Shown here one piece after another: positions 30,163 through 39,158 of a stretch of 64,000 nucleotides of DNA. This DNA is from Rhizobium sp. P38BS-XIX. GTDB taxonomy: Bacteria > Pseudomonadota > Alphaproteobacteria > Rhizobiales > Rhizobiaceae. The first letter of the stretch is position 1, and each line of letters opens with the position of its first letter. The translations under genes and the position numbers were made by a program. The notes beneath the pieces are model-generated. The model saw only the letters and a program-made list of their open reading frames with translations. It was not told the DNA's origin and did not search any database. Location of the stretch: NCBI RefSeq assembly GCF_012641435.1, contig NZ_JABAIJ010000001.1:620001-684000 (forward strand). The letters are read 5' to 3'.

Positions 30163-32001
30163 ATGCCAGCTTATCGTTCCAGAACCACCACCCACGGCCG
30201 CAACATGGCCGGTGCGCGCGGCCTTTGGCGTGCGACGGGTATGAAGGACAGCGATTTCGGCAAGCCTATCATTGCAGTGGTCAACTCCTTCACCCAGTTC
30301 GTGCCGGGCCACGTGCACCTCAAGGATCTCGGCCAGCTCGTCGCGCGCGAAATCGAAGCGGCCGGCGGCGTTGCCAAGGAATTCAACACCATCGCCGTCG
30401 ACGATGGTATCGCCATGGGCCATGACGGCATGCTTTACTCGCTGCCGTCGCGCGAGCTGATCGCCGACAGCGTAGAGTATATGGTCAACGCCCATTGCGC
30501 CGACGCCATGGTCTGCATTTCGAACTGCGACAAGATCACCCCCGGCATGCTGATGGCCTCTCTGCGCCTGAACATCCCGGTAGTCTTCGTGTCCGGCGGC
30601 CCGATGGAAGCCGGCAAGGTCGTTCTACATGGCAAGAAGGTCGCCCTCGATCTGGTCGACGCCATGGTTGCCGCTGCCGACGACAAGATCAGCGACGAAG
30701 ACGTTCAGGTCATCGAGCGTTCGGCTTGCCCGACCTGCGGCTCCTGCTCGGGCATGTTCACGGCCAACTCGATGAACTGTCTGACCGAGGCCCTCGGTCT
30801 GTCTCTGCCGGGTAACGGTTCGACGCTTGCCACTCATTCGGATCGCAAGGAACTCTTCCTCGAAGCCGGTCGCCGTGTCGTTGCCTTGGCGAAGCGTTAC
30901 TACGAGCAGGACGACGTGACGGCGCTGCCTCGGACGATCGCCAGCAAGGGCGCGTTCGAAAATGCCATGGCGCTCGATATCGCGATGGGTGGCTCGACCA
31001 ACACCGTTCTGCATATTCTGGCAGCTGCCCACGAGGGCGAGATCGACTTCACGATGGATGATATCGATCGTCTGTCACGCCGTGTTCCCTGCCTTTCCAA
31101 GGTGGCTCCGGCCAAGTCCGACGTTCACATGGAAGACGTGCACCGCGCCGGCGGCATCATGGCGATCCTCGGCGAGTTGAACCGTGCCGGACTGATAAAC
31201 GCCGACCTGCCGACCGTTCACGCTGCGACGCTGGGCGAGGCTTTGGCACAGTGGGATATCGCCGTTACCGACAACAAGGCTGCCCTGGAGCTCTTCAGTG
31301 CCGCTCCAGGCGGTATACCGACGCAGGTTGCCTTCAGCCAGAGCGCGCGCTGGGAAGAGCTTGATCTCGATCGTGAAAATGGCGTCATCCGCGATGCCCA
31401 GCATCCGTTCTCCAAGGATGGCGGTCTTGCCGTCCTCAAGGGCAACCTGGCTGTCGATGGCTGTATCGTGAAGACGGCAGGCGTCGACGAATCGATCCTC
31501 AAGTTCTCCGGTCCGGCCAAAGTCTTCGAAAGCCAGGACGCGGCGGTCAAGGGCATCCTCAGCAACGAAGTTGTGGCTGGCGACGTCGTCGTGATCCGCT
31601 ACGAAGGCCCGAAGGGCGGCCCCGGCATGCAGGAAATGCTCTATCCGACGAGCTACCTGAAGTCGAAGGGCCTCGGCAAGGCTTGCGCGCTCATCACCGA
31701 CGGCCGCTTCTCCGGCGGCACCTCGGGTCTCTCCATCGGTCATGCTTCGCCGGAAGCAGCCAATGGCGGCACGATTGGTCTGGTGCGCGAAGGCGACATG
31801 ATCGATATCGACATCCCGAACCGCACCATCAGCCTGCGTGTCGACGATGCTGAACTTGCCGCGCGCCGCGAAGCCCAGAACGCTAAGGGTTGGCATCCGG
31901 CCGAACCGCGCAAGCGCAACGTCACAACGGCGCTGAAGGCCTATGCCGCTTTTGCGACAAGCGCGGACCGCGGTGCAGTTCGCGATTTGGGTGGGAAATA
32001 A
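30163..32001 (+). CDS. ilvD: Dihydroxy-acid dehydratase
   Basis: IlvD (612 residues) dehydrates 2,3-dihydroxy-isovalerate and its methylvalerate homologue in valine/isoleucine synthesis. Cysteines for the iron-sulfur cluster are in [12 protein letters not shown] and [18 protein letters not shown], and the C-terminal [19 protein letters not shown] is conserved. The start [20 protein letters not shown] is preceded by GAGGAAG; the open frame upstream is not conserved. It stands alone, followed by a mosaic repeat. Confidence 0.97.
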   Translation: MPAYRSRTTTHGRNMAGARGLWRATGMKDSDFGKPIIAVVNSFTQFVPGHVHLKDLGQLVAREIEAAGGVAKEFNTIAVDDGIAMGHDGMLYSLPSRELIADSVEYMVNAHCADAMVCISNCDKITPGMLMASLRLNIPVVFVSGGPMEAGKVVLHGKKVALDLVDAMVAAADDKISDEDVQVIERSACPTCGSCSGMFTANSMNCLTEALGLSLPGNGSTLATHSDRKELFLEAGRRVVALAKRYYEQDDVTALPRTIASKGAFENAMALDIAMGGSTNTVLHILAAAHEGEIDFTMDDIDRLSRRVPCLSKVAPAKSDVHMEDVHRAGGIMAILGELNRAGLINADLPTVHAATLGEALAQWDIAVTDNKAALELFSAAPGGIPTQVAFSQSARWEELDLDRENGVIRDAQHPFSKDGGLAVLKGNLAVDGCIVKTAGVDESILKFSGPAKVFESQDAAVKGILSNEVVAGDVVVIRYEGPKGGPGMQEMLYPTSYLKSKGLGKACALITDGRFSGGTSGLSIGHASPEAANGGTIGLVREGDMIDIDIPNRTISLRVDDAELAARREAQNAKGWHPAEPRKRNVTTALKAYAAFATSADRGAVRDLGGK

Positions 32002-32005
32002 TCAA

Positions 32006-32172
32006 GCCCCTTCTCCCCGCGCGGCGGGGAGAAGGGGACTCTCATAACCGAGCGTCAGCTTGGTTATGAGAGGACGGATGAGGGGCCTCCAGCTTTATCG
32101 CAACGGCAGAGCTTGTCTGCTTCTGCGCTTGCCCGTCACTCTGGCCCTCTCCCCGCAGGCGGGGAGAGTGGA
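32006..32172. repeat. Mosaic palindromic intergenic element (RIME-like)
   Basis: Three inverted repeats follow each other: a 14-bp-arm hairpin (32007-32020 with 32024-32037), an 11-bp-arm hairpin (32039-32049 with 32062-32072), and a 10-bp-arm hairpin (32147-32156 with 32159-32168). The first and third share a TCTCCCCGC core and appear in opposite context, as in rhizobial intergenic mosaic elements. The first may also terminate ilvD. Confidence 0.7.
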
Positions 32173-32213
32173 CGCATCCGGTGAAGCCCTCAACGTCTTT
32201 GTAAAGCAAACTA

Positions 32214-32561
32214 TCAAAGCGGCCGATTGATCTGCTTGTACGTATCGTTGAGGACTTTCAGACGCTCCTCATAGGACGAGGTAAGGCACGCAGTATCCGC
32301 GCCGCAGGCCTGCCGCTTTTTCAGCCATTCCGTCTGCTGATCCTGCATTGTGCCGCGGGCGCCCATCGCCAGAAGGCCTGAAAGCAGGTCGAAGGTCGTG
32401 ACCATCTTTACATCGGCATCATTAAGGGCGCGGACGTCGCAGATCGTCTTCTCGTCCGGCTTCAGGTTTTGCGCCGCGCAATCGAAGCTGGCGGCATGCG
32501 AGACGCCGGTCGTGGCCAGCGAGACGAGGAAAGTGGCGGCGGCAAGATGGATGGATCGCAT
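32214..32561 (-). CDS. Secreted LprI-like / DUF1311-type protein
   Basis: The 115-residue product has a signal peptide (MRSIHLAAATFLVSLATTGV, cleavage near SHAAS) and a mature part with four cysteines (FDCAAQNLKPDEKTIC and QACGADTACLTSSYEERL), the arrangement of the LprI/DUF1311 family, some members of which inhibit lysozyme. The start is chosen because AAAGGGAG precedes it and the signal peptide begins there. Function here is not proven. Confidence 0.78.
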   Translation of the reverse strand: MRSIHLAAATFLVSLATTGVSHAASFDCAAQNLKPDEKTICDVRALNDADVKMVTTFDLLSGLLAMGARGTMQDQQTEWLKKRQACGADTACLTSSYEERLKVLNDTYKQINRPL

Positions 32562-32735
32562 GTGTGGCTCCCTTTGACGATTCCCAACGCGAAATGCATG
32601 ACAGCATGTTTTTGTTCGGCGAGCCTGTTTTTTATCGTGGTCTGCGTCCATTTATGCTTCATGCTTCCGCCCTCTTTTCTTTCTAGCGTCGGGCGCTACA
32701 ACGTTGTTTAAAGAGAATTTAAAAGGGAAATTTCC

Positions 32736-34139
32736 ATGCATGTCCTTCTGAAGCGCACTGCCGTCTCGATGATTGCTCTCGTCATGGCGATGCCGCTTTC
32801 CGCTCAGGCTCAGACGGCAAAGACTCTGCCGGAAAGCCAGACGCAGATGCAGCTTTCCTTCGCGCCGCTGGTCAAGCAGACCTCCGGCGCCGTGGTGAAT
32901 GTCTATGCCGAGCGTGTCGTGCAGCGTCAGTCTCCCTTCGCCGGCGATCCCTTCTTCGAGCAGTTTTTCGGCCAGCGCATGCCGAATCGTACCGAGAAGC
33001 AATCCTCGCTGGGCTCGGGTGTGATCGTTGAGGCAAATGGCACCGTCATCACCAATAACCACGTCGTCGATGGCGCTGATGACATCAAGATCGCGCTTTC
33101 GGATGGCCGCGAGTTTCCCTGCAAGGTCATCTTGAAGGATGATCGCGTCGATCTCGCCGTCTTGAAGATCCAGTCGAAGAACGAGACTTTCCCGGTTCTG
33201 CCGCTCGGCAATTCCGATGGCATCGAAGTCGGTGATCTCGTACTCGCGATCGGCAACCCTTTCGGCGTGGGACAGACGGTCACAAGCGGCATCGTCTCTG
33301 CGCTCGCCCGCAACCAGGTGAAGAACGAAGTCGGCTTCTTCATTCAGACCGATGCGTCGATCAATCCCGGCAATTCCGGTGGTGCGCTCGTCAACATGAC
33401 GGGGCAGTTAATCGGGCTGAACACCGCGATCTTCTCCCAGGGCGGCGGCTCCAACGGCATTGGCTTTGCGATCCCCGCCAATCTGGTCAAGGTCTTCCTC
33501 GCTGCCGCCGATCGTGGCGACAAGTCCTTCGAGCGCCCCTATATCGGCGCCTCCTTCGAGCCGGTGACATCCGATGTTGCCGAGGCACTTGGTCTGGACA
33601 AGGTGCGCGGCGCCCTGGTGACCAAGGTGGTCGATGGCGGTCCTGCGGCCAAGGCCGGCCTCAAGCCGGGTGAAGTGATCACGGCGTTGAACAATATTCC
33701 CATCGAGCATCCCGATGCACTGGGCTATCGTCTCACGACCGCCGGCCTTGGCGCTACCGTCTCATTGACGGTGCTCGACAACGGCAAGGAGCATGAGGCG
33801 ACGATGGCGCTCACCGCCGCGCCTGAATCGACGCCACGCGACGAGCGGACCATCGAGGGCAACAATCCGTTCTCGGGCACAACGGTTGCCAATCTCTCGC
33901 CGCGCGTTGCGGACGATCTGCACCTGCCGCCGGATTCAACGGGCGTCGTCATCGAGAGCCTGAAGCAGAACTCTCCGGCCGAGCGGCTCGGATTTGCTGC
34001 CCGCGACATCGTCATTTCCATCAATGGCGTGGCAATCAACACCACCGAAATCCTTCAAAAAACCGTCACATCCAACCCGAGCTTCTGGCGTGTCGAGATC
34101 GAGCGCGACGGACAGCGTATCCGGCAGTTCTTTAGATGA
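32736..34139 (+). CDS. Do-family (DegP-like) periplasmic serine protease
   Basis: This 467-residue protein has a signal peptide (cleavage near SAQAQT, residue 25), a trypsin-like domain with the triad His109 (TNNHVVDGAD), Asp139 (DRVDLAVLK) and Ser214 (NPGNSGGAL), and two PDZ domains (about 245-340 and 375-460). It should degrade or refold misfolded periplasmic proteins. Its stop overlaps rarA by four bases, an odd coupling of a periplasmic protease with a cytosolic replication protein that is common in rhizobia. Confidence 0.95.
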   Translation: MHVLLKRTAVSMIALVMAMPLSAQAQTAKTLPESQTQMQLSFAPLVKQTSGAVVNVYAERVVQRQSPFAGDPFFEQFFGQRMPNRTEKQSSLGSGVIVEANGTVITNNHVVDGADDIKIALSDGREFPCKVILKDDRVDLAVLKIQSKNETFPVLPLGNSDGIEVGDLVLAIGNPFGVGQTVTSGIVSALARNQVKNEVGFFIQTDASINPGNSGGALVNMTGQLIGLNTAIFSQGGGSNGIGFAIPANLVKVFLAAADRGDKSFERPYIGASFEPVTSDVAEALGLDKVRGALVTKVVDGGPAAKAGLKPGEVITALNNIPIEHPDALGYRLTTAGLGATVSLTVLDNGKEHEATMALTAAPESTPRDERTIEGNNPFSGTTVANLSPRVADDLHLPPDSTGVVIESLKQNSPAERLGFAARDIVISINGVAINTTEILQKTVTSNPSFWRVEIERDGQRIRQFFR

Positions 34140-35452
34140 GCGATGACCTGTTTGCACCGCGGATACCGGAGGAGGTCGCCAACAAGCGGCCTCTCGCCGA
34201 TCGTCTGCGGCCGCAAACGCTTACCGAAGTCACCGGCCAGGAACATCTGACCGGCGAAGACGGCGTGTTGCGCCGGATGATCGAGGCAGGCTCACTCGGA
34301 TCGATGATCTTTTGGGGGCCGCCCGGCACCGGCAAGACGACGGTTGCGAGGCTTCTGTCGGGCGAGGCGGGTCTTGCCTTCGAGCAGATTTCCGCGATCT
34401 TTTCCGGCGTTGCCGATCTGAAGAAGGTTTTCGAGGCGGCACGGCTGCGCCGCATGGATGGCCGTCAGACCTTGCTGTTCGTCGATGAGATCCATCGCTT
34501 CAATCGTGCCCAGCAGGATAGCTTTCTGCCTGTAATGGAAGATGGCACCGTCATTCTTGTTGGAGCGACGACGGAGAATCCATCTTTCGAACTCAACGCT
34601 GCGCTTCTTTCCCGTGCTCGCGTGCTGACATTCCGCTCGCATGACGAGGAGAGCCTGAGCGAACTCCTGCGCCGGGCCGAAATGGTGGAAGGCAAGCCGC
34701 TGCCGCTGACGGAGGACGCGCGGGGCAGTCTGGTCCGCATGGCCGATGGAGATGGCCGCTCCGTCCTGACGCTGGCCGAAGAGGTCTGGCGTGCGGCGCG
34801 CAAGGACGAGCTCTTCGATCCTGACATGCTGGTCAAGATCGTCCAGCGCCGCGCCCCGGTCTATGACAAGGCGCAGGATGGTCACTACAATCTGATCTCG
34901 GCGCTGCATAAATCGGTTCGTGGCTCAGATCCGGATGCCGCTCTCTATTATCTCGCTCGCATGTTCGATGCCGGAGAGGATCCGCTTTATCTGGGGCGCC
35001 GGCTGGTGCGCATGGCGGTGGAGGATATCGGGCTTGCCGATCCGCAGGCCCTGGTCATCTGCAATGCCGCCAAGGATGCCTATGATTATCTCGGTTCGCC
35101 CGAAGGGGAACTGGCACTGGCGCAGGCCTGCGTCTATCTCGCGACCGCGCCGAAATCCAACGCCGTCTATACCGCCTTCAAGGCGGCGACCCAGGCTGCC
35201 AAACAGAATGGTTCGCTGCTTCCACCCAAGCATATTTTGAATGCGCCAACGAAGTTGATGCGCACGGAAGGCTATGGCGACGGCTATCGCTATGACCACG
35301 ACGAGCCGGACGCCTTTTCTGGTCAGAATTATTTCCCGGAAAAGATGGGTCGCCAGACCTTCTACGATCCGCCCGAGCGCGGTTTCGAGCGGGAAATCCG
35401 CAAGAGGCTGGATTGGTGGTCGAAGCTGCGCAAGGAACGCGGCGAGCGCTGA
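34136..35452 (+). CDS. rarA: Replication-associated recombination protein A (RarA/MgsA)
   Basis: RarA (438 residues) is a clamp-loader-like AAA+ ATPase acting at stalled replication forks. Walker A is WGPPGTGKTTVA (about residues 60-71), Walker B LLFVDEIHRFN, and the GATTENPSFELNAALLSRAR segment is diagnostic. The C-terminal PEGELALAQACVYLATAPKSN and tail also match. ATGA overlap with the upstream protease gene. Confidence 0.96.
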   Translation: MSDDLFAPRIPEEVANKRPLADRLRPQTLTEVTGQEHLTGEDGVLRRMIEAGSLGSMIFWGPPGTGKTTVARLLSGEAGLAFEQISAIFSGVADLKKVFEAARLRRMDGRQTLLFVDEIHRFNRAQQDSFLPVMEDGTVILVGATTENPSFELNAALLSRARVLTFRSHDEESLSELLRRAEMVEGKPLPLTEDARGSLVRMADGDGRSVLTLAEEVWRAARKDELFDPDMLVKIVQRRAPVYDKAQDGHYNLISALHKSVRGSDPDAALYYLARMFDAGEDPLYLGRRLVRMAVEDIGLADPQALVICNAAKDAYDYLGSPEGELALAQACVYLATAPKSNAVYTAFKAATQAAKQNGSLLPPKHILNAPTKLMRTEGYGDGYRYDHDEPDAFSGQNYFPEKMGRQTFYDPPERGFEREIRKRLDWWSKLRKERGER

Positions 35453-35461
35453 AGCCCGAAT

Positions 35462-35794
35462 TTACCGGCAGGCGGTAGTTTCCTGTGGTGCCTTCTGCAT
35501 GCGGGGAGCCGGTGCCGCATCGACGATCTTCACATTCGACTCGGCCTGTCCATGATGGCCTTCCATATCGATGACGAGATGCCAGTGGCCGCTTTCGGGG
35601 ATGGTCAGCCGGATCGGCGATTTCTTGGCGACGCCGCCCAGGAACTGATGCTTGAGCGTTTCCGTGAAGCGCTCGAAATTCGAGCCGTTCATCAGCCTGA
35701 CATTGGCAATGGCCGTCAGTGCGATCTCGATCACCGTTCCGGCGCGTTGTTCCTTAAGATCGTAGTGGCTGTAGCGAAATGCAGGCTTCGACAT
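35462..35794 (-). CDS. DUF1883 domain protein
   Basis: The 110-residue product matches the DUF1883 pattern: FRYSHYDLKEQRAGTVIEI, NVRLMNGSNFERF, and SPIRLTIPESGHWHLVIDM. The last segment is typical and the fold is likely a small beta sandwich. The start MSKPAFRYSHYDL is preceded by AGAAG; a longer form adds eight residues. Members are sometimes fused to TIR domains, but none is present here. Converges on rarA. Confidence 0.8.
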   Translation of the reverse strand: MSKPAFRYSHYDLKEQRAGTVIEIALTAIANVRLMNGSNFERFTETLKHQFLGGVAKKSPIRLTIPESGHWHLVIDMEGHHGQAESNVKIVDAAPAPRMQKAPQETTACR

Positions 35795-35890
35795 CGGACT
35801 TCTATGTTTCTGGGACACCCGGCGCGAAAGCCTACAGAAGGCGGGTTAAGGAAGCGTTCGGCCGGATGTCGCAGCAGTCCAAGTCAGCAC

Positions 35891-36160
35891 TTAGTGCAGA
35901 TTGGACGAGGCGGGGATAAGGCCGTCAAAGTCGAGGATGGCGCCTTCGGGCGCCAGGCAGACGTCGGCCGGATTGTGGTTGCATTCCTCGGCGGCGAAAT
36001 GCAGGGCGGCTGCCTCGTTGCGAAAAAGGCCGCCGACGAGACCCTGACGATCTTGGACGATCCAACTGCCGCGGCGGTCACGGCCGATGATGAAGCGTGC
36101 CGGAGCCGGCGAAAGCGAATTGTGTGCCGAGTGGCGTTGAAAGTGCTGGGCGTTTGCCAT
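35891..36160 (-). CDS. Hypothetical small protein
   Basis: The 89-residue product has no signal or membrane helix. The middle (RFIIGRDRRGSWIVQDRQGL and GGLFRNEAAALHFAAEE) resembles small rhizobial proteins with a beta hairpin and helix, but I recognise no named family. AGAGGA lies nine bases before the ATG. It sits among other small minus-strand genes. Confidence 0.6.
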   Translation of the reverse strand: MANAQHFQRHSAHNSLSPAPARFIIGRDRRGSWIVQDRQGLVGGLFRNEAAALHFAAEECNHNPADVCLAPEGAILDFDGLIPASSNLH

Positions 36161-36194
36161 GTCTATAGTTCCTCTTCGATCTCTTCGATTTCAC

Positions 36195-36389
36195 TCAGTG
36201 CCCGGTCAGATGCATCATCACCTGCAAGGATGCGGCAATGAGAAGGACAAGCCCGAGACGTGGAGCGACGGAGCGAATTCCGTCCAGCAAGGTTTGCGAA
36301 GAGATGTGCCGTTCGTTGCGCGCAAGGGCTGCGGCACGAGGGCGTTGGAGGGGGTCGGCGGAGAGGCCGACATGCGTGTAGCGTGACAT
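36195..36389 (-). CDS. Hypothetical small single-pass membrane protein
   Basis: The 64-residue product ends in a hydrophobic helix (LGLVLLIAASLQVMMHL). Two adjacent ATG codons follow AAAGGA; the second has the better spacing (6 bases) and is used here. No family recognised. Confidence 0.5.
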   Translation of the reverse strand: MSRYTHVGLSADPLQRPRAAALARNERHISSQTLLDGIRSVAPRLGLVLLIAASLQVMMHLTGH

Positions 36390-36534
36390 CATAGTTCCTT
36401 TCAGTGTCACCAGCACCGCGTGTCCGACAAGACCATTTCCGGTGCTACGCTGTTGAATCTATGGGTGAGTTGCTAGGTTTTCCATTTGCCTGAAACGGCA
36501 AAAATATAAAAATCTCATAGGGATGGAGCGGTCT

Positions 36535-37476
36535 TCATAATCCCAGACGGTAGGTGTTTCGCGAGGCGAAGCGGCCGCTGCCGTCGAGTTGAAACGGGCC
36601 GATTGCTGTTTGGATGGCCGTGGCCGTTTCCGCGCCCACGCCGACCAGCGGCAGGCGAACATCCGCTTCGATGTCTCTTGTCAGTGACAAGGCGTATTTG
36701 ATTGTTGCCGGCTCGCTTTCGCGGGCGAGCGCGCCGAACAGGGGCTTCAGACGCTCGTCGATGGATTGGGCCGCGCCGATATTGCCGCCCGCAGCCGCGT
36801 GCTGCATGGATTGAAAAAGGCGGGGGACGATATTCGCCGCATTTGAAAAGCAGCCAGGACCGCCCGCAGCCGTGAAGCCGAACGCGCTCGCATCGTTGGA
36901 TGTAAACAGGCCGAACCGCTCGGGAAGAAAGGGACGCCAGAGGTCGACGCGCGAGACGTCGCCACCGCCGTCGGCGATCCCGATGATCCCACGGATTTCA
37001 GCAAGCCGCGCGACCGTTGCAGGAGCGAGGTCGACAGCCGTGTGCGAGGGCTGATTGTGGACGATGATCGGCAGCTCTGTTTGAGCCGCCAACTGCTCGA
37101 AGTGATGGATGATCCCTTTCTGCGTCGGCTTGGAGTAATAGGGAACCGTCACGAAGGCCGCATCGGCACCAAGGCGCTGTGCCTGTATCGTCTCCTCCAA
37201 CGTCGTCTTCGTGTCGTTGGTTCCGGTTGCGACGATGACGGGCACCTTGTCTTCGGAAAGTTCGATGCAGATTTCGATGGCGCGGATGCGCTCCGCCTCG
37301 GTCAGCGTCGGGCCTTCGCCCGTCAGCGAACAGACGAGAAGTCCATCGATCCCGCTCAATAGCTGCCATTCGATATGTGCCATCATATCGACGCCATCGA
37401 AAATGCCGTCGCGGAAAGGCGTGATGAGGGCGGTGATCGCACCGCCGATCCGCCGTTGAAAAGTCGGTCTACTCAT
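36535..37476 (-). CDS. DapA-superfamily protein lacking catalytic residues
   Basis: This 313-residue protein is clearly a TIM-barrel of the dihydrodipicolinate synthase / N-acetylneuraminate lyase superfamily (GGAITALITPF, LTGEGPTLTEAER, VPYYSKPTQKG). However, the Schiff-base lysine is replaced: the GIKE position reads GIADG (Ala168). The catalytic tyrosine position of the YNVPSRTG motif reads HNQPSHTA (His140, His145), and GTTGE reads SLTGE. It is thus unlikely to be a working DapA. A small membrane protein gene lies 12 bases upstream. Possible roles are a pseudoenzyme or a different chemistry. Confidence 0.85.
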   Translation of the reverse strand: MSRPTFQRRIGGAITALITPFRDGIFDGVDMMAHIEWQLLSGIDGLLVCSLTGEGPTLTEAERIRAIEICIELSEDKVPVIVATGTNDTKTTLEETIQAQRLGADAAFVTVPYYSKPTQKGIIHHFEQLAAQTELPIIVHNQPSHTAVDLAPATVARLAEIRGIIGIADGGGDVSRVDLWRPFLPERFGLFTSNDASAFGFTAAGGPGCFSNAANIVPRLFQSMQHAAAGGNIGAAQSIDERLKPLFGALARESEPATIKYALSLTRDIEADVRLPLVGVGAETATAIQTAIGPFQLDGSGRFASRNTYRLGL

Positions 37477-37488
37477 GTGGGTGAAATC

Positions 37489-37716
37489 TCAGAGGTAATG
37501 CAACACGATGAACAGCTCAAGCGCGCCGAGCAGCAGCCCGAAGGCGAACATGGCCTGAAAGGTGCGCTTTTCCCGCACTTGGCGCGAGCCAGGCTGTCTT
37601 TTGCGCGAGCGCTTCGTTGGGGCAGCCGCTGCCGGAATGCGATGATGCTTCTCGTCGCTGTTGTGAACGAGGATGCGTATGGATTCCGTAAGATTGGGTG
37701 CGTGCGTATCGAGCAT
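37489..37716 (-). CDS. Hypothetical small C-tail membrane protein
   Basis: The 75-residue product has a basic middle (TKRSRKRQPGSRQVREKR) and one C-terminal membrane helix (FQAMFAFGLLLGALELFIVL). The start MLDTHAPNLTESIRIL has GGAGA eight bases before the ATG; a TTG-started version would add nine residues. It ends 12 bases before the DapA-like gene and likely forms an operon with it. No family recognised. Confidence 0.55.
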   Translation of the reverse strand: MLDTHAPNLTESIRILVHNSDEKHHRIPAAAAPTKRSRKRQPGSRQVREKRTFQAMFAFGLLLGALELFIVLHYL

Positions 37717-37905
37717 GGGATCTATCTCCATATTCCACCGCAAGCGTACCGTCGGCGCTCATAGGAAATCCATTCGAGGCCGGAGACGAAGAAGTAAGTG
37801 AGATATAAAGAATTGGCTTGCGCGAAATTCCTCCGGCAATGGCTGACGGACCGCTGCCGGAAGATTGAGGATTTGCCTCACGAATCCCAGAGCGCGCGAC
37901 GCGTT

Positions 37906-38922
37906 TCAGTCGGCGCTTTGCTGGTTTTTGCGGTCGAGTTGCGTCACCAGCGCCAGGATCGTCGCCGAGACCGGCGTCGGCACATTGGTAAGCCTTCCGA
38001 GCGCCACGAGGACGCCGACCAAAGGTGTGATTTCCAACGCCTTTCCGGCAAGCAGATCCTGCAGCATTGACGTGCGAACAGGCCCGATCTGGCGGGAGCG
38101 CTCGAGGCGTTCCTCGATGGACATCGCGATTTGCGATCCCAGGGCCTCCGCGACGGCCTTCACTTCACTCATCACCTGGCCAACCATGGCGGCAAGCGCA
38201 GGATCGTCCATGATGTCCGACATTAAGCCAAGGGTGAGGGCGCTAATCGGATTGAATGCGGCATTGCCCATCAGCTTGCTCCAGATATCGTCGCGGATGC
38301 GCGAGGAAATGGAGATATTGACGCCGGCTTGCTGCAGCAGGGCTGCGATCGCTTCGATATCCGCCGTCGTCTCGCCGGATGGTTCGCCCAGGATGAAGTG
38401 ACCGTTATTGCTGAGCTTGACTTCGCCGGGCGCAATCACTTCCGCGCCTTGATAGGCCACGCAGCCGATAATCCGTTCCGGTCCGATCAGACGCCAGAGA
38501 TCGCCGTTCGGATCCAGCTCCTTCATCTGATGCTCGGCATGGCCGCTCTGACGGTCCCGATGGAAATACCACCATGGCACGCCGTTGAGGATCATGACGA
38601 CGCGGGTGCCCGAATGCAGCAGTTTCGCGATGCCGGGAACGGCTGCGGCGAGCTGATGGCCTTTGAGACCGGTGACGACCAGATCCTGCGGCGGCAGCTC
38701 GCCAGCGTCAGCCGTGGCCGCCATTGAGGCAATAATTGGTCTGTCTGCATCGGCCTCCCAGAGGCTGATTCCGCCGGCGCGAATAGCCTCCAGATGAGCG
38801 CCGCGCGCGACGACAGAAATTTGCGTCTGTGTGCCTTCAGCCTTGGCAAGCTTCGCGGCGATCGCGCCACCGAGTGCACCGGCACCGTAGACACAGATAT
38901 TCTTGATGAGGGAGGACGTCAT
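37906..38922 (-). CDS. 2-dehydropantoate 2-reductase family protein
   Basis: This 338-residue NADPH-binding protein has the Rossmann motif CVYGAGALGGAIAAKLA near the N-terminus and the C-terminal ketopantoate reductase domain with IWSKLMGNAAFNPISALTLG, including the expected lysine and asparagine. The family includes PanE but also paralogues of other specificity. No pan genes are adjacent, so I do not assign panE. Divergent from the SARP/TPR regulator. Confidence 0.88.
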   Translation of the reverse strand: MTSSLIKNICVYGAGALGGAIAAKLAKAEGTQTQISVVARGAHLEAIRAGGISLWEADADRPIIASMAATADAGELPPQDLVVTGLKGHQLAAAVPGIAKLLHSGTRVVMILNGVPWWYFHRDRQSGHAEHQMKELDPNGDLWRLIGPERIIGCVAYQGAEVIAPGEVKLSNNGHFILGEPSGETTADIEAIAALLQQAGVNISISSRIRDDIWSKLMGNAAFNPISALTLGLMSDIMDDPALAAMVGQVMSEVKAVAEALGSQIAMSIEERLERSRQIGPVRTSMLQDLLAGKALEITPLVGVLVALGRLTNVPTPVSATILALVTQLDRKNQQSAD

Positions 38923-39158
38923 CTTGATACTCCAAATGAAATCGATGTGCTGAAAGCTATGTCATGCCGGTTATTTGGCGAATGCTTTCGCGATGTCAGG
39001 TAATCGGAATTGAAAATCGCAATGCCTTCCTGCACATTACAGGCATATGGGGATTTCGCCATGCTCGCTGGAAATGGGAGGAAACCAATCCGGCGCGCAA
39101 AAGTTTATTTCTTTTCGCCATGTTGGCGATGGTCGATGCGGATTTCGTGAACAAGATT

